Source of the DNA: Macrococcus equipercicus
GTDB taxonomy: Bacteria > Bacillota > Bacilli > Staphylococcales > Staphylococcaceae
Direction: 5' to 3'
Assembly: GCF_004359525.2 (NCBI RefSeq)
Contig: NZ_SCWC02000001.1
Coordinates: 248,001 to 312,000, forward strand
Length of the DNA stretch: 64,000 nt
The notes beneath the pieces are model-generated. The model had not been told where the DNA came from. It ran no database searches and saw nothing but the letters and a program-made list of their open reading frames with translations. Shown here one piece after another: positions 48,926 to 57,008 of the stretch (the stretch's first letter is position 1; every line of letters begins with the position of its first letter). Position numbers and translations under genes: made by a program.

Positions 48926-49321
48926 ATGGTAACATTATTTACTTCACCAAGTTGCACATCTTGCCGTAAAGCGAAAGCATGGTTACAAGAACATGATATT
49001 CCGTATACGGAGCGCAATATTTTTTCTGATAACTTAACAATTGATGAAATTAAAGCGATTTTACGCATGACTGAAGATGGAACAGACGAAATCATTTCTA
49101 CACGTTCTAAAACCTTCCAAAAATTAAATATCGATATTGATGCAATGCCATTACAGGACTTATATGAAATCATTCAGCAGCACCCGGGGCTCTTACGCCG
49201 TCCGATCATTCTGGATGAGAAACGTCTGCAGGTGGGTTATAACGAAGATGAAATCCGTCGTTTTCTTCCACGTAAAGTTCGTACATTCCAGCTGCTTGAA
49301 GCACAACGAATGGTGGATTAA
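48926..49321 (+). CDS. spx: Transcriptional regulator Spx
   Basis: A 131-residue ArsC-like regulator that binds the RNA polymerase alpha C-terminal domain and activates thiol-stress genes. The redox switch Cys10-x-x-Cys13 ([10 protein letters not shown]) and Gly52, needed for alpha binding, are both present. The start at 48926 follows AGGAGA with 9 nt spacing; the upstream GTG overlaps this SD. Its degradation needs ClpXP plus the adaptor YjbH, also encoded in this window. Followed by a strong terminator. Confidence 0.97.
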   Translation: MVTLFTSPSCTSCRKAKAWLQEHDIPYTERNIFSDNLTIDEIKAILRMTEDGTDEIISTRSKTFQKLNIDIDAMPLQDLYEIIQQHPGLLRRPIILDEKRLQVGYNEDEIRRFLPRKVRTFQLLEAQRMVD

Positions 49322-49330
49322 TCACATTGA

Positions 49331-49361
49331 AACAGCTGTCGCCTGCGACAGCTGTTTTTCG
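49331..49361 (+). terminator. Intrinsic terminator of spx
   Basis: A perfect 12-bp stem (AACAGCTGTCGC with its complement, loop CT) followed by TTTTTC. Confidence 0.92.
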
Positions 49362-49447
49362 TGATTGGTGTAATCAAATTACTATGTTTTTTCCTTCCGT
49401 TATAATACAATGAGATTACTATTCATTCAGAGATGGAGGGATACATA

Positions 49448-50128
49448 ATGAGAATAGAACGCATTAATGATGTAACCATCAAATTTTATTTAACATATAC
49501 TGACCTTGAAGAGCGGGGGTTCAAACAAGACGAGCTATGGACGAACCGCAAAAAGGGTGAAGAATTCTTCTGGTCTATGATGGAAGAAGTGAACCAGGAA
49601 GAAGAGTTTGTCATTGAAGGGCCTCTCTGGATTCAAGTGCACGCGTTTGATAAAGGAATCGAGTTTGTAGTGACAAAGTCCCGCAACGATGAATTTATGC
49701 ATTTACCTGAAGAAGAATCGGACGACCGGCTGGAATATCAGGTCAATGAGTTTCTGAATAAAGCGATAGAAAATGATCATGATCTGACGAACCTTTTGAC
49801 CGGTGAACAGAATGAGCAGAAGCCGCTGTTCAGTGATGATATTCTCGTACAGTTCAGTGATCTTGAGACAGTGATACAGTTCAGTCATTCTCATGAGTTT
49901 GAACAGGTGGATTTCGAGGACCTGCTTTATATGCAAGACGGCAAGTATTATTACTACGTGCAGTTCGATAAGAGCACACCGTTCGATATTATTGACGGCT
50001 ACGTCGCCCATGTCTTTGAATATGCAGATCATACGACAATCAGTCGTGACTGGCTTGAAGAGTATGGGAAAGTCGTTATGAGCCATAACGTCCGTCATCA
50101 GGTGAAACGCTACTTCAAAGCGAATTAA
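49448..50128 (+). CDS. mecA: Adaptor protein MecA
   Basis: A 226-residue adaptor of the ClpC chaperone, unrelated to the mecA methicillin-resistance gene. The N-terminal substrate-binding domain (MRIERINDVTIKFYLTYTDLEERGF), an acidic linker (LPEEESDDRL) and the C-terminal ClpC-binding domain are present. GGAGGGA precedes ATG 49448. It targets regulators such as ComK for degradation in Bacillus. It lies upstream of coiA, separated by a hairpin. Confidence 0.92.
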   Translation: MRIERINDVTIKFYLTYTDLEERGFKQDELWTNRKKGEEFFWSMMEEVNQEEEFVIEGPLWIQVHAFDKGIEFVVTKSRNDEFMHLPEEESDDRLEYQVNEFLNKAIENDHDLTNLLTGEQNEQKPLFSDDILVQFSDLETVIQFSHSHEFEQVDFEDLLYMQDGKYYYYVQFDKSTPFDIIDGYVAHVFEYADHTTISRDWLEEYGKVVMSHNVRHQVKRYFKAN

Positions 50129-50159
50129 TGAAGTTTATATAAACTTAATAAAGCAAATC

Positions 50160-50195
50160 AACACTTCCTGCGATTATAAAGTAGGAGGTGTTTTT
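50160..50195 (+). promoter_or_regulatory. Terminator-like hairpin that buries the coiA ribosome-binding site
   Basis: A 12-bp stem with two G-U pairs (AACACTTCCTGC, 50160-50171; GTAGGAGGTGTT, 50181-50192; 9-nt loop) is followed by TTT and the coiA GTG. The whole SD AGGAGG (50183-50188) is inside the right arm. It can act both as terminator of mecA and as a translational lock on coiA. Confidence 0.7.
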
Positions 50196-51176
50196 GTGCT
50201 TATTGCTGTGAATGATGAAGGACACTATGTGTCAGCAGACAGGGCAGCAGGGAAAGGGTTCAAGTGTCCTGTCTGTCTGAGCCCGGTTATATTAAAGAAA
50301 GGCCGCTATAAAATCCCGCACTTCTCTCATCAGCGTATACAGGACTGTTTCAAATCTACTTATAAACAGGAATCAGCGGCACATTTAGCCGGTAAACATG
50401 AACTTTACCGGCTGGCGCAGCATGAACATGTCGCCATGGAGTATTACTTACATGACATTGAACAGATTCCGGATATACTTGTGAACAATAAACTGGCACT
50501 CGAGATCCAGCTGTCTGTTATTCCGGTCACGACACTGATAGAGCGGACTTACGGCTACCGGAGAATTGGAATGGACGTCATCTGGATTGCCGCTGAGGAA
50601 TCATTGAAGAAAGAAGGACAGGCACTCAAGCTGACGCTCTTTCAGAGGAGCATGGTTAATGCATCAATGCGCCGGCTGATCACTTATGATGCCGGCAAGA
50701 ACAAATTTTATCGCTATCAATTGACAGGTCTTACAGAAAGCATGGCAGTCATGTATAAGCGTCAGCAAATAACGGCGGTCAATGAATTGATGAATATTCA
50801 TGACGGTCCGTCATCGTCCCAGTGCCTGCTGATCAGTGAGAGCGCTCGTGACAGCTATATCCGCCGCTGTCAGAGCAAAAAAAGCGTCCTTGAACCGACG
50901 CTCAGCGCCTTGTACCAGCTGAGAATCAACTGGCAGCAGCTGCCCGAAGAGCTGGGGATCATTGTGCCCAGTCAGTTTTATATCAGAACACATCCTATTC
51001 AGTGGCAGAGCCGGCTGCGGCTGCTGGTGATCCGCGATGAGTTCACCATGCAGAAGTTTAAGGAGGAGCTTGATTTCTTTGTCTATTATGCCAGTGACCT
51101 TGATCATGAACAGCTCACCAAACAATTACTTCAGGAATATCGCGAAGCGGTCAGGAACTTATACGTGCAAATTTAA
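50196..51176 (+). CDS. coiA: Competence protein CoiA
   Basis: A 326-residue CoiA family protein, linked to processing of imported single-stranded DNA before RecA-mediated recombination in naturally competent Firmicutes. The N-terminal zinc-like motif is GFKCPVCLSPVILKKGRYKIPHFSH. A nuclease-like fold includes AHLAGKHELYRLAQ and NNKLALEIQLSVIPV with conserved Glu-x-Gln. GTG start with AGGAGG at 7 nt, but the SD lies in a stable hairpin. Staphylococcal CoiA is induced by SigH; no such promoter is obvious here. Confidence 0.9.
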   Translation: MLIAVNDEGHYVSADRAAGKGFKCPVCLSPVILKKGRYKIPHFSHQRIQDCFKSTYKQESAAHLAGKHELYRLAQHEHVAMEYYLHDIEQIPDILVNNKLALEIQLSVIPVTTLIERTYGYRRIGMDVIWIAAEESLKKEGQALKLTLFQRSMVNASMRRLITYDAGKNKFYRYQLTGLTESMAVMYKRQQITAVNELMNIHDGPSSSQCLLISESARDSYIRRCQSKKSVLEPTLSALYQLRINWQQLPEELGIIVPSQFYIRTHPIQWQSRLRLLVIRDEFTMQKFKEELDFFVYYASDLDHEQLTKQLLQEYREAVRNLYVQI

Positions 51177-51222
51177 TTGAAAAATGAGAAAATTATAGCA
51201 ATCAATCTTTTGGGAGGCAATG

Positions 51223-53031
51223 ATGGCTGAAATGATAACACGTGAACAACAACTTGAAGAAAACACATGGGATTTAACAAAGATTTTTCCGAGCGATGCT
51301 GCATTTGAAGAAGCGTTCAAAGAAGTGGAAAGTTATCTTGGACGTGAGGAGGAAGTGAAAGGAACGCTTGCACAAAGCGCTCAGCAGTTATTAAACGGCT
51401 TACTGCTGGAAACAGAAATTGATGAGAAACTCGGCAAAGTATATGTCTATGCGCACTTAAAGCATGACCAGGATACATCAAACGATACATATACAGCAAT
51501 GGAGCAGCGTGCAGCGGCACTTGCTGCACAGTTCGGCAGCGCATGGAGCTTCATGATGCCGGAGCTGATGACCATCAGCGAAGAGCAGCTCAACCAGTTT
51601 GTAGCAGAGAATGCAGGGCTGCAGCGCTTCAAGTTCGATCTTGAACGCATCAATAAGAAGCGAGCGCATGTATTGTCCGATAAAGAGGAGAAGCTGCTGG
51701 CAGAAGCAGGGGAAGCACTCAGCACCCCGAGCAATGTCTTCGGCATGTTCAATAATGCAGACCTTGCGTTCAATGATATTGCAGATAAAGACGGCAAGCT
51801 GCATCCGTTGTCTCAAGGAACATACGTGCAGTATCTGGAATCAAGTGACAGAGTGCTGAGAGAGAATGCCTATAAGGAGATATACCGCAACTACGGACAG
51901 TTCAAAAATACCCTTGCTCAGACACTTGCCGGCAAAGTGAAGGCCGCAGTGTTTTCCAGTAAGGTGAGAGGCTATGCGTCACCACGTCAGCAGGCGCTGG
52001 CGAATAACGATATTCCTGAAGCGGTCTATGACAACTTAATCAAGACCATCCATGACCATCTTCCACTGCTGCATCGTTATACGGCGCTGCGGAAAGAACT
52101 GCTCGGACTCGATGATATGAAAATGTATGATATGTATACATCACTTGTCCAGGATGAGAAGTTTGAAGTGACATATGACGAGGCAAAAGAGTGGGTGCTC
52201 AATTCTCTGAAGCCGATGGACGAGGAATACACCGAAGTCATCGAAGAAGGATTCAATAACCGCTGGGTCGATGTTTATGAGAACAAAGGAAAGAGAAGCG
52301 GTGCATACTCTTCAGGGACTTATGGCACTAACCCTTACATTCTGATGAACTGGACAAATAACGTCAACAATACATTTACACTGACTCATGAATTCGGTCA
52401 TTCAGCGCACAGCTACTTCTCGCGCCGGAATCAGCCGTCAAATATGTCAGGCTATTCAATATTCGTCGCAGAAGTGGCTTCAACATGTAATGAAGCACTG
52501 CTCGCGCATCATATGTACCATACACTCAATGATGAGAAGAAAAAACTCTATCTGCTGAATTATCAGCTGGAAGGCTTCCGGGGCACAGTGTTCAGACAGA
52601 CGATGTTCGCTGAGTTTGAACATTTAATTCATACACTCGCCCAGAACAATGAACCACTGACTGCAGAACGCCTGAATAAAGAATATCTTGAACTGAACAG
52701 AACGTATTATGGTGATGCCGTGGTGCATGATGACTACATCCAGAGTGAGTGGAGCAGAATCCCGCATTTCTACTATAATTATTATGTCTATCAGTATGCG
52801 ACAGGCTACAGTGCGGCACTTGCATTAAGCGATCAGATTCTGAAGGAAGGTCAACCGGCTGTTGACCGCTATATCAATTCGTTCCTGAAAGCAGGCAGCT
52901 CTGACTATCCGATAGAAGTACTGAAAAAAGCAGGCGTAGATATGACAACGAGCGAACCGATAGAAAAAGCATGTCAAGTTTTCGAAGAACGACTGAATGA
53001 ATTCGAGCGCTTGATCAAAGCAGCACGCTAA
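51223..53031 (+). CDS. pepF: Oligoendopeptidase F
   Basis: A 602-residue M3B zinc metallopeptidase of the cytoplasm that cleaves oligopeptides, such as those imported by Opp. The zinc motif HEFGH is at 389-393 (TLTHEFGHSAHSYFS) with the downstream Glu ligand in FVAEVASTCNEALL. ATG 51223 is favoured over 51220 (GGGAGG spacing 5 versus 2). It follows coiA with a 46-nt gap. Confidence 0.95.
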   Translation: MAEMITREQQLEENTWDLTKIFPSDAAFEEAFKEVESYLGREEEVKGTLAQSAQQLLNGLLLETEIDEKLGKVYVYAHLKHDQDTSNDTYTAMEQRAAALAAQFGSAWSFMMPELMTISEEQLNQFVAENAGLQRFKFDLERINKKRAHVLSDKEEKLLAEAGEALSTPSNVFGMFNNADLAFNDIADKDGKLHPLSQGTYVQYLESSDRVLRENAYKEIYRNYGQFKNTLAQTLAGKVKAAVFSSKVRGYASPRQQALANNDIPEAVYDNLIKTIHDHLPLLHRYTALRKELLGLDDMKMYDMYTSLVQDEKFEVTYDEAKEWVLNSLKPMDEEYTEVIEEGFNNRWVDVYENKGKRSGAYSSGTYGTNPYILMNWTNNVNNTFTLTHEFGHSAHSYFSRRNQPSNMSGYSIFVAEVASTCNEALLAHHMYHTLNDEKKKLYLLNYQLEGFRGTVFRQTMFAEFEHLIHTLAQNNEPLTAERLNKEYLELNRTYYGDAVVHDDYIQSEWSRIPHFYYNYYVYQYATGYSAALALSDQILKEGQPAVDRYINSFLKAGSSDYPIEVLKKAGVDMTTSEPIEKACQVFEERLNEFERLIKAAR

Positions 53032-53062
53032 AAACAGAGAATGCGTTTTCATTATGTCAGAA

Positions 53063-53113
53063 TTGTGAAATCGGGCTTTAAAGGTTGAATGGCCTATATA
53101 TTCATGATATTAT
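53063..53113 (+). promoter_or_regulatory. Promoter of the RsaE small RNA
   Basis: TTGAAT (53085-53090), 17-nt spacer, TATTAT (53108-53113), placing the start near 53120. A TTGTGAAAT (53063-53071) just upstream equals one half of a Rex operator; Rex and ResD/SrrA are known regulators of RoxS/RsaE, but the second half-site is not present. Confidence 0.65.
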
Positions 53114-53119
53114 ACAAAC

Positions 53120-53218
53120 ATGAAATTTATCACAAACCAAACATACCCCTTTGTTTGAGTGAAAATTTCTCCCATCCCCTTTGTTTAAATACCGTGTAAT
53201 CAGACACGGTATTTTTTT
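53120..53218 (+). ncRNA. rsaE: Small regulatory RNA RsaE/RoxS
   Basis: About 99 nt. The sequence contains the two C-rich seed regions of RsaE: ACCCCTTTG (53145-53153) and CTCCCATCCCCTTTG (53169-53183), and a 10-bp intrinsic terminator (53188-53197 with 53204-53213, loop AATCAG) with a T-run. Its location after pepF and before convergent yjbH is that of S. aureus RsaE. RsaE binds ribosome-binding sites of amino-acid catabolism, TCA-cycle and opp mRNAs to repress translation, in response to respiratory stress. The 3' seed is perfectly complementary for 9 nt to the rocD SD region in this window. Confidence 0.9.
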
Positions 53219-53234
53219 ATTGATTTTTAATAAT

Positions 53235-53286
53235 GACCGCATAAAAAACGACTTATCAATGATGATAAGTCGTTTTTTATGCGGTC
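53235..53286. terminator. Long perfect palindrome, bidirectional terminator between rsaE and yjbH
   Basis: A 24-bp perfect inverted repeat (53235-53258 with 53263-53286, loop ATGA) with internal A6/T6 blocks. The stem ACGACTTATCA with its complement followed by TTTTTTAT makes a terminator in both directions; the outer GACCGCAT part extends beyond what termination needs. Confidence 0.88.
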
Positions 53287-53292
53287 GTGCAG

Positions 53293-54078
53293 TTACATGG
53301 CCTCTTTTTTGCGCCAGTACTGACCGGTATGATAGGTCACTGCTTCTATTTTGTTCATCAGCTTTAATTTCTTCAGTTCCCGTGACAGTACATTTTTAGG
53401 CCATTCATAGATGATCTCTAACTCGCTTTCACTTACCAGTTCATTCTCAATGATATATTCATCGATCTTCGGCGGCAGTTCTTTCTCTATCGTATGGCTG
53501 ATCAGTTCGTTAATAATATAAGTATAAATCGCGTACTGCTGTATTCCCTCGACTTTAAGGCCGTCGTCTTCAAAATTCTCATTGAAGAACACAAGTGTCG
53601 GCGACATCGTGACTTCCATTTCCCTTGAAATATGCTGATCCACTTTCAGTGAATTTGTGACATGAACGCTTTTAATGTCAGTCTGAAATGTCTCGATATC
53701 AAGCCGTGCCTTTTGTGCGCAGTCCATGATGAGTTCACGGGTAATGATATCCTGTTTCGGCATAATTTCATTCTGCACGAAGCGCAGAAACATTCCAGCT
53801 TTTTTCCTGCCCTGTAATTCTGCTGCTTTATAGGCAAGGGCGATATTATCATCTTCTGTTGTGCTCTGTGCCTGGCACTTTGTCAGCACTCGCAGCGTGG
53901 GCAGCAGTATTTGCTTAATCTCAACATACTGGCTGTATTCAATTTGAAGTTTGCGCAGCACTGCTTTCAATTCCCAGCAGTCTTTGCAGAACGGATCAAA
54001 AAATGAATATATTTCTACCTTCTTCACCGGCTGAAGGGAGAGACACTTTTCATTATGAATGACCTGTAAATGTTTCAT
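53293..54078 (-). CDS. yjbH: YjbH (SpxH), adaptor for ClpXP degradation of Spx
   Basis: A 261-residue DsbA-like thioredoxin-fold adaptor. The Cys31-x-x-Cys34 motif (FFDPFCKDCWELK) is at the same position as in Bacillus YjbH, followed by the helical insertion and C-terminal domain (SPTLVFFNENFEDDG). It delivers Spx to ClpXP; in S. aureus its loss affects beta-lactam resistance and disulfide stress. AGGTGA is before the ATG. It lies 16 nt after the haemoglobin gene, matching the conserved yjbI-yjbH operon. Confidence 0.93.
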   Translation of the reverse strand: MKHLQVIHNEKCLSLQPVKKVEIYSFFDPFCKDCWELKAVLRKLQIEYSQYVEIKQILLPTLRVLTKCQAQSTTEDDNIALAYKAAELQGRKKAGMFLRFVQNEIMPKQDIITRELIMDCAQKARLDIETFQTDIKSVHVTNSLKVDQHISREMEVTMSPTLVFFNENFEDDGLKVEGIQQYAIYTYIINELISHTIEKELPPKIDEYIIENELVSESELEIIYEWPKNVLSRELKKLKLMNKIEAVTYHTGQYWRKKEAM

Positions 54079-54094
54079 GCTTTCACCTACAATT

Positions 54095-54460
54095 TTATTC
54101 AGTGTTTACCATATGTGTCGCAGTCAATGACAGACGTTCAAAGATATAGTTCTTTACTGGCTCATCAATTTCAAAGTCATCGAGTGCCCTGTGCATGTTC
54201 TCAAGCCACGCATCGCGTGCGGCCGGCGTTATTTGAAAGGGCAGATGCCGCATGCGCAGCATCGGATGACCATGTTCTTCAGTATAAAGAGACGGGCCTC
54301 CAAGAAATTGCGTTAAAAACTGTTTCTGCTTACGTGCTGTTTCATTCAGCTCGGCAGGAAAGAGATGGTTGATGCGGTCGTCCGCCTTGACATAATCATA
54401 GAAACGGTCAATCACCGCATATAATTTTTCCTGTCCGATTGCTTCATAAGGGCTTGTCAA
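54095..54460 (-). CDS. Truncated haemoglobin, group II (YjbI-like)
   Basis: A 121-residue globin of the group II truncated family, linked to protection from nitric oxide and hypochlorite and to YjbH function. The proximal His is H72 (LRMRHLPFQI), with GGPSLYTEEHGHPML before it, the B-helix Tyr in RFYDYV and Trp in ARDAWLENM. The TTG at 54460 is chosen because AAAGGTGATCAC precedes it; the GTG at 54469 overlaps that SD. It is the middle gene of CYTH-haemoglobin-yjbH. Confidence 0.9.
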   Translation of the reverse strand: MTSPYEAIGQEKLYAVIDRFYDYVKADDRINHLFPAELNETARKQKQFLTQFLGGPSLYTEEHGHPMLRMRHLPFQITPAARDAWLENMHRALDDFEIDEPVKNYIFERLSLTATHMVNTE

Positions 54461-54508
54461 TGTGATCACCTTTTTATTAAATATATCATGTTGGTTATAT
54501 TATTAAAG

Positions 54509-55090
54509 TTATTTGCCTATCAGTTCGCTGCGTCTCGTATAGAACCGCTGAACTTTATTCATGGCAGTTTTTTTGGGGACCGCATAGTCTATAAGAAACT
54601 GTTCGAACTGCTCATGACCACTCTCGTAGTCCTGCGCTTCAAATTCCACTTCGTAATCTTCACAATCAAGGTAACAGCTTGCATCCAGCACAAGCAGACC
54701 ACTGTCATAAGGTGTCTCTCTTCGTTCAGTCGATAAGGCACCGACAATCAGCAGCCGTGACAAATCAATGGGATATGTCGTCAGCTGGTCATGAATATTG
54801 GAAGGAAGGGCAGCCGGCGGAATATATTGGTCGTCCAGCAGATGATCCGCTACTTCTCCGTGATACTCCATCACGCCGATCTCCTGAGGGATTTTAAGCG
54901 TCATCATCTGACGGCCTTTACTATCTCTTATTCGCAGGGCAATCTTCTGGTCGATGAACTGATGATCCGGTGTATCGATATAAAAATTCGTATGAGTGAC
55001 AGGTTCAATGTCCTTGAACAGAGAATCCCGGAGTTTTGCGAAAGTTTCATAGTCCAGTAAATTTTTGAATTCAATTTCTAGTTCTTCCAA
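54509..55090 (-). CDS. CYTH domain protein (YjbK-like)
   Basis: A 193-residue CYTH/triphosphate-tunnel protein. The start has the signature E-x-E-x-K (LEIEFKN), then alternate charged strands (QKIALRIRDSKGRQMMTLKIP) and the C-terminal DYEVEFEAQDYESGHEQFEQFL. The family hydrolyses triphosphates such as inorganic tripolyphosphate; its target here is unknown. TTG 55090 fits GGAGGGG with 8 nt spacing. Divergent from yjbL-relQ, so it may share stress-related control. Confidence 0.85.
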   Translation of the reverse strand: MEELEIEFKNLLDYETFAKLRDSLFKDIEPVTHTNFYIDTPDHQFIDQKIALRIRDSKGRQMMTLKIPQEIGVMEYHGEVADHLLDDQYIPPAALPSNIHDQLTTYPIDLSRLLIVGALSTERRETPYDSGLLVLDASCYLDCEDYEVEFEAQDYESGHEQFEQFLIDYAVPKKTAMNKVQRFYTRRSELIGK

Positions 55091-55207
55091 AGCAATCCCC
55101 TCCATACAAGAATTATCGCTGACAATATAAATGAAGTAAAGGGATAAGCTATAGTACGACTTACTTTTATTTTGTGTTAAAATATCTATGTTAAGGGAGA
55201 GATTATT

Positions 55208-55552
55208 ATGAATTTACATGTCAATGAAATTAAATTGGTGGACGATTCTGTCCATGTATTTACAGAGGAAGAACAGCTGGCTGTGACGCCTGCGGGGCAG
55301 CTGCTGACAGATAGCGATCATTTTCAATTTGTCTATTTGCTGGATGATGGTGATGTTTACCATCATTTGAGGTTCGTCGAGGAGACATGGCGGATGATGA
55401 ACGAATACAAAGAGAAGAAATGGTATTTATACGGTACAATTGAGCTCGAATATTTCAGTGAAGAATTCACTATGCTGCTTGATAATATTGAAGGAAACCA
55501 TAACTACGGGAAGCCTTTTGTTGAGCGCGTGGAAGAAGTCTTTGAACTGTAA
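55208..55552 (+). CDS. UPF0738 family protein (YjbL-like)
   Basis: A 114-residue acidic protein of the UPF0738 (YjbL) family, found next to relQ in staphylococci and bacilli. Function is unknown. Aromatic, acidic segments (DHFQFVYLLDDGDVYHHLRF, LYGTIELEYFSEEFTMLL) suggest a compact alpha/beta fold without membrane segments. AAGGGAGAG precedes the ATG. It is the first gene of a six-gene run. Confidence 0.8.
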   Translation: MNLHVNEIKLVDDSVHVFTEEEQLAVTPAGQLLTDSDHFQFVYLLDDGDVYHHLRFVEETWRMMNEYKEKKWYLYGTIELEYFSEEFTMLLDNIEGNHNYGKPFVERVEEVFEL

Positions 55553-55569
55553 AAACAGAGGTGAGACAG

Positions 55570-56196
55570 ATGAATCAATGGGATATATTTTTAGCACCTT
55601 ATAAACAGGCGATTGATGAACTGAAGATTAAGTTGAAGGGGATTCGTAAGCAGTATGAACGGGAAGGTAAATCTTCACCCATTGAATTTGTGACGGGTAG
55701 AGTGAAACCGATACCGAGCATCATTGAAAAAGCGAATCAAAGAGGTATCCAGTTTGATAAGCTGTCAGAGGAAATGTACGATATTGCCGGGCTGCGCATG
55801 ATGTGTCAGTTTGTAGATGATATCGATATTGTCGTTGAACTGCTGAAAAACAGAAAAGATTTTGAAGTTGTCGAAGAACGTGACTACATTAAAGATACGA
55901 AAGAGAGTGGTTACCGCTCTTATCACGTCATCGTCAAATATCCGATTGAAACGTTGGACGGCCAGCGCTTTATTCTTGCTGAAATTCAGATTAGAACGCT
56001 GGCGATGAATTTCTGGGCAACGATTGAACATACACTGCGCTATAAATATGATGGTGATTATCCGCCGGAAATCCAGCACAGGCTGGAACGTGCGGCAGAG
56101 GCCGCTTATTTATTGGATGAAGAGATGTCTGAAATACGTGAAGAGATTAAAGAGGCGCAGAAATATTATACAGAACAGCGAAGTGAACTAAGATAG
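55570..56196 (+). CDS. relQ: Small alarmone synthetase RelQ
   Basis: A 208-residue (p)ppGpp synthetase without a hydrolase domain (SAS1/YjbM type), responding to cell-wall stress in S. aureus. Motifs are [38 protein letters not shown] with the catalytic Arg/Lys and Ser-Tyr, and [23 protein letters not shown] with the catalytic Glu. ATG 55570 follows AGAGGTGAG. Its stop overlaps the SD of nadK, so translation of the two is probably linked. Confidence 0.94.
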   Translation: MNQWDIFLAPYKQAIDELKIKLKGIRKQYEREGKSSPIEFVTGRVKPIPSIIEKANQRGIQFDKLSEEMYDIAGLRMMCQFVDDIDIVVELLKNRKDFEVVEERDYIKDTKESGYRSYHVIVKYPIETLDGQRFILAEIQIRTLAMNFWATIEHTLRYKYDGDYPPEIQHRLERAAEAAYLLDEEMSEIREEIKEAQKYYTEQRSELR

Positions 56197-56198
56197 GG

Positions 56199-57008
56199 GT
56201 GAGTCAGCTGAAATATGCGATTCTTTCTAAAGGGGATTCAAAAAGTAATGCATTGACACAGAAGATGAAAAGTTATATGAAAGACTTCAAGATGATACAA
56301 GATGACGATGAACCTGATATTGTCATCTCTGTCGGTGGTGACGGGACGTTGCTTCAGGCTTTCCATACATATAGTCACCGGCTTGATGACTGCAGTTTTG
56401 TCGGTGTGCATACCGGTCATCTCGGCTTCTATGCGGACTGGCTGCCTCATGAAGTCGAACGGTTGATCATCGCCATCAACAACGAACCGATTCAGCGCAT
56501 TGAATATCCGCTGATTGAAGTGATTGTCCGCTATACGAACGGCGGAAGAGAATCCCGCTATTTAGCTTTAAATGAAGCGACGATCAAGACGCATAACGGC
56601 GCGACGCTCGTCGTTGATGTAGATATTCGCGGTGAACAGTTCGAACGCTTCAGGGGCGACGGCCTCTGTATGTCGACACCGAGCGGTTCGACCGCCTATA
56701 ACAAGGCGCTCGGCGGTGCCTTGATTCATCCGTCGCTTGAGGCGATGCAGATGGCGGAGATCGCTTCGATTAATAACCGGGTGTTCAGGACAGTCGGCTC
56801 ACCGCTTGTGCTGCCGAAGCATCATACCATCCATGTGACGCCGGTCAACCGGGGCATGCTGCAGCTGACGATTGACCATATTGCAAGTGATCATCAAGGC
56901 ATCTCATCCATTCAGTACCGGGTAGCTGATGAAAAGATCAAGTTCGCGAGATTCAGACCGTTCCCGTTCTGGAAACGCGTCCATGACTCCTTTATTGCGA
57001 GTGAATGA
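56199..57008 (+). CDS. nadK: NAD kinase
   Basis: A 269-residue NAD kinase producing NADP. It has the GGDG motif ([15 protein letters not shown]), the NE/D region (LNEATIKT) and [22 protein letters not shown]. The start is uncertain: GTG 56199 gives the S. aureus-like length but has its SD (AGGGG) touching the start codon. A CTG at 56208 (giving [10 protein letters not shown], resembling the N-terminus of S. aureus PpnK) lies 5 nt after AGGGGTGAG. Overlaps the next gene by 4 nt. Confidence 0.93.
   Translation: MSQLKYAILSKGDSKSNALTQKMKSYMKDFKMIQDDDEPDIVISVGGDGTLLQAFHTYSHRLDDCSFVGVHTGHLGFYADWLPHEVERLIIAINNEPIQRIEYPLIEVIVRYTNGGRESRYLALNEATIKTHNGATLVVDVDIRGEQFERFRGDGLCMSTPSGSTAYNKALGGALIHPSLEAMQMAEIASINNRVFRTVGSPLVLPKHHTIHVTPVNRGMLQLTIDHIASDHQGISSIQYRVADEKIKFARFRPFPFWKRVHDSFIASE

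Noticed and set aside
51447-51816. Long antisense frames inside pepF, and similar ones inside addB, clpB, rocD and others
   Set aside because: They lie wholly inside well-supported genes on the other strand, lack ribosome-binding sites and encode unlikely, Ser/Cys/His-rich sequence.
53063-53071. Complete Rex operator upstream of rsaE
   Set aside because: Only the TTGTGAAAT half is present; the other half (TTCACAA) is missing.
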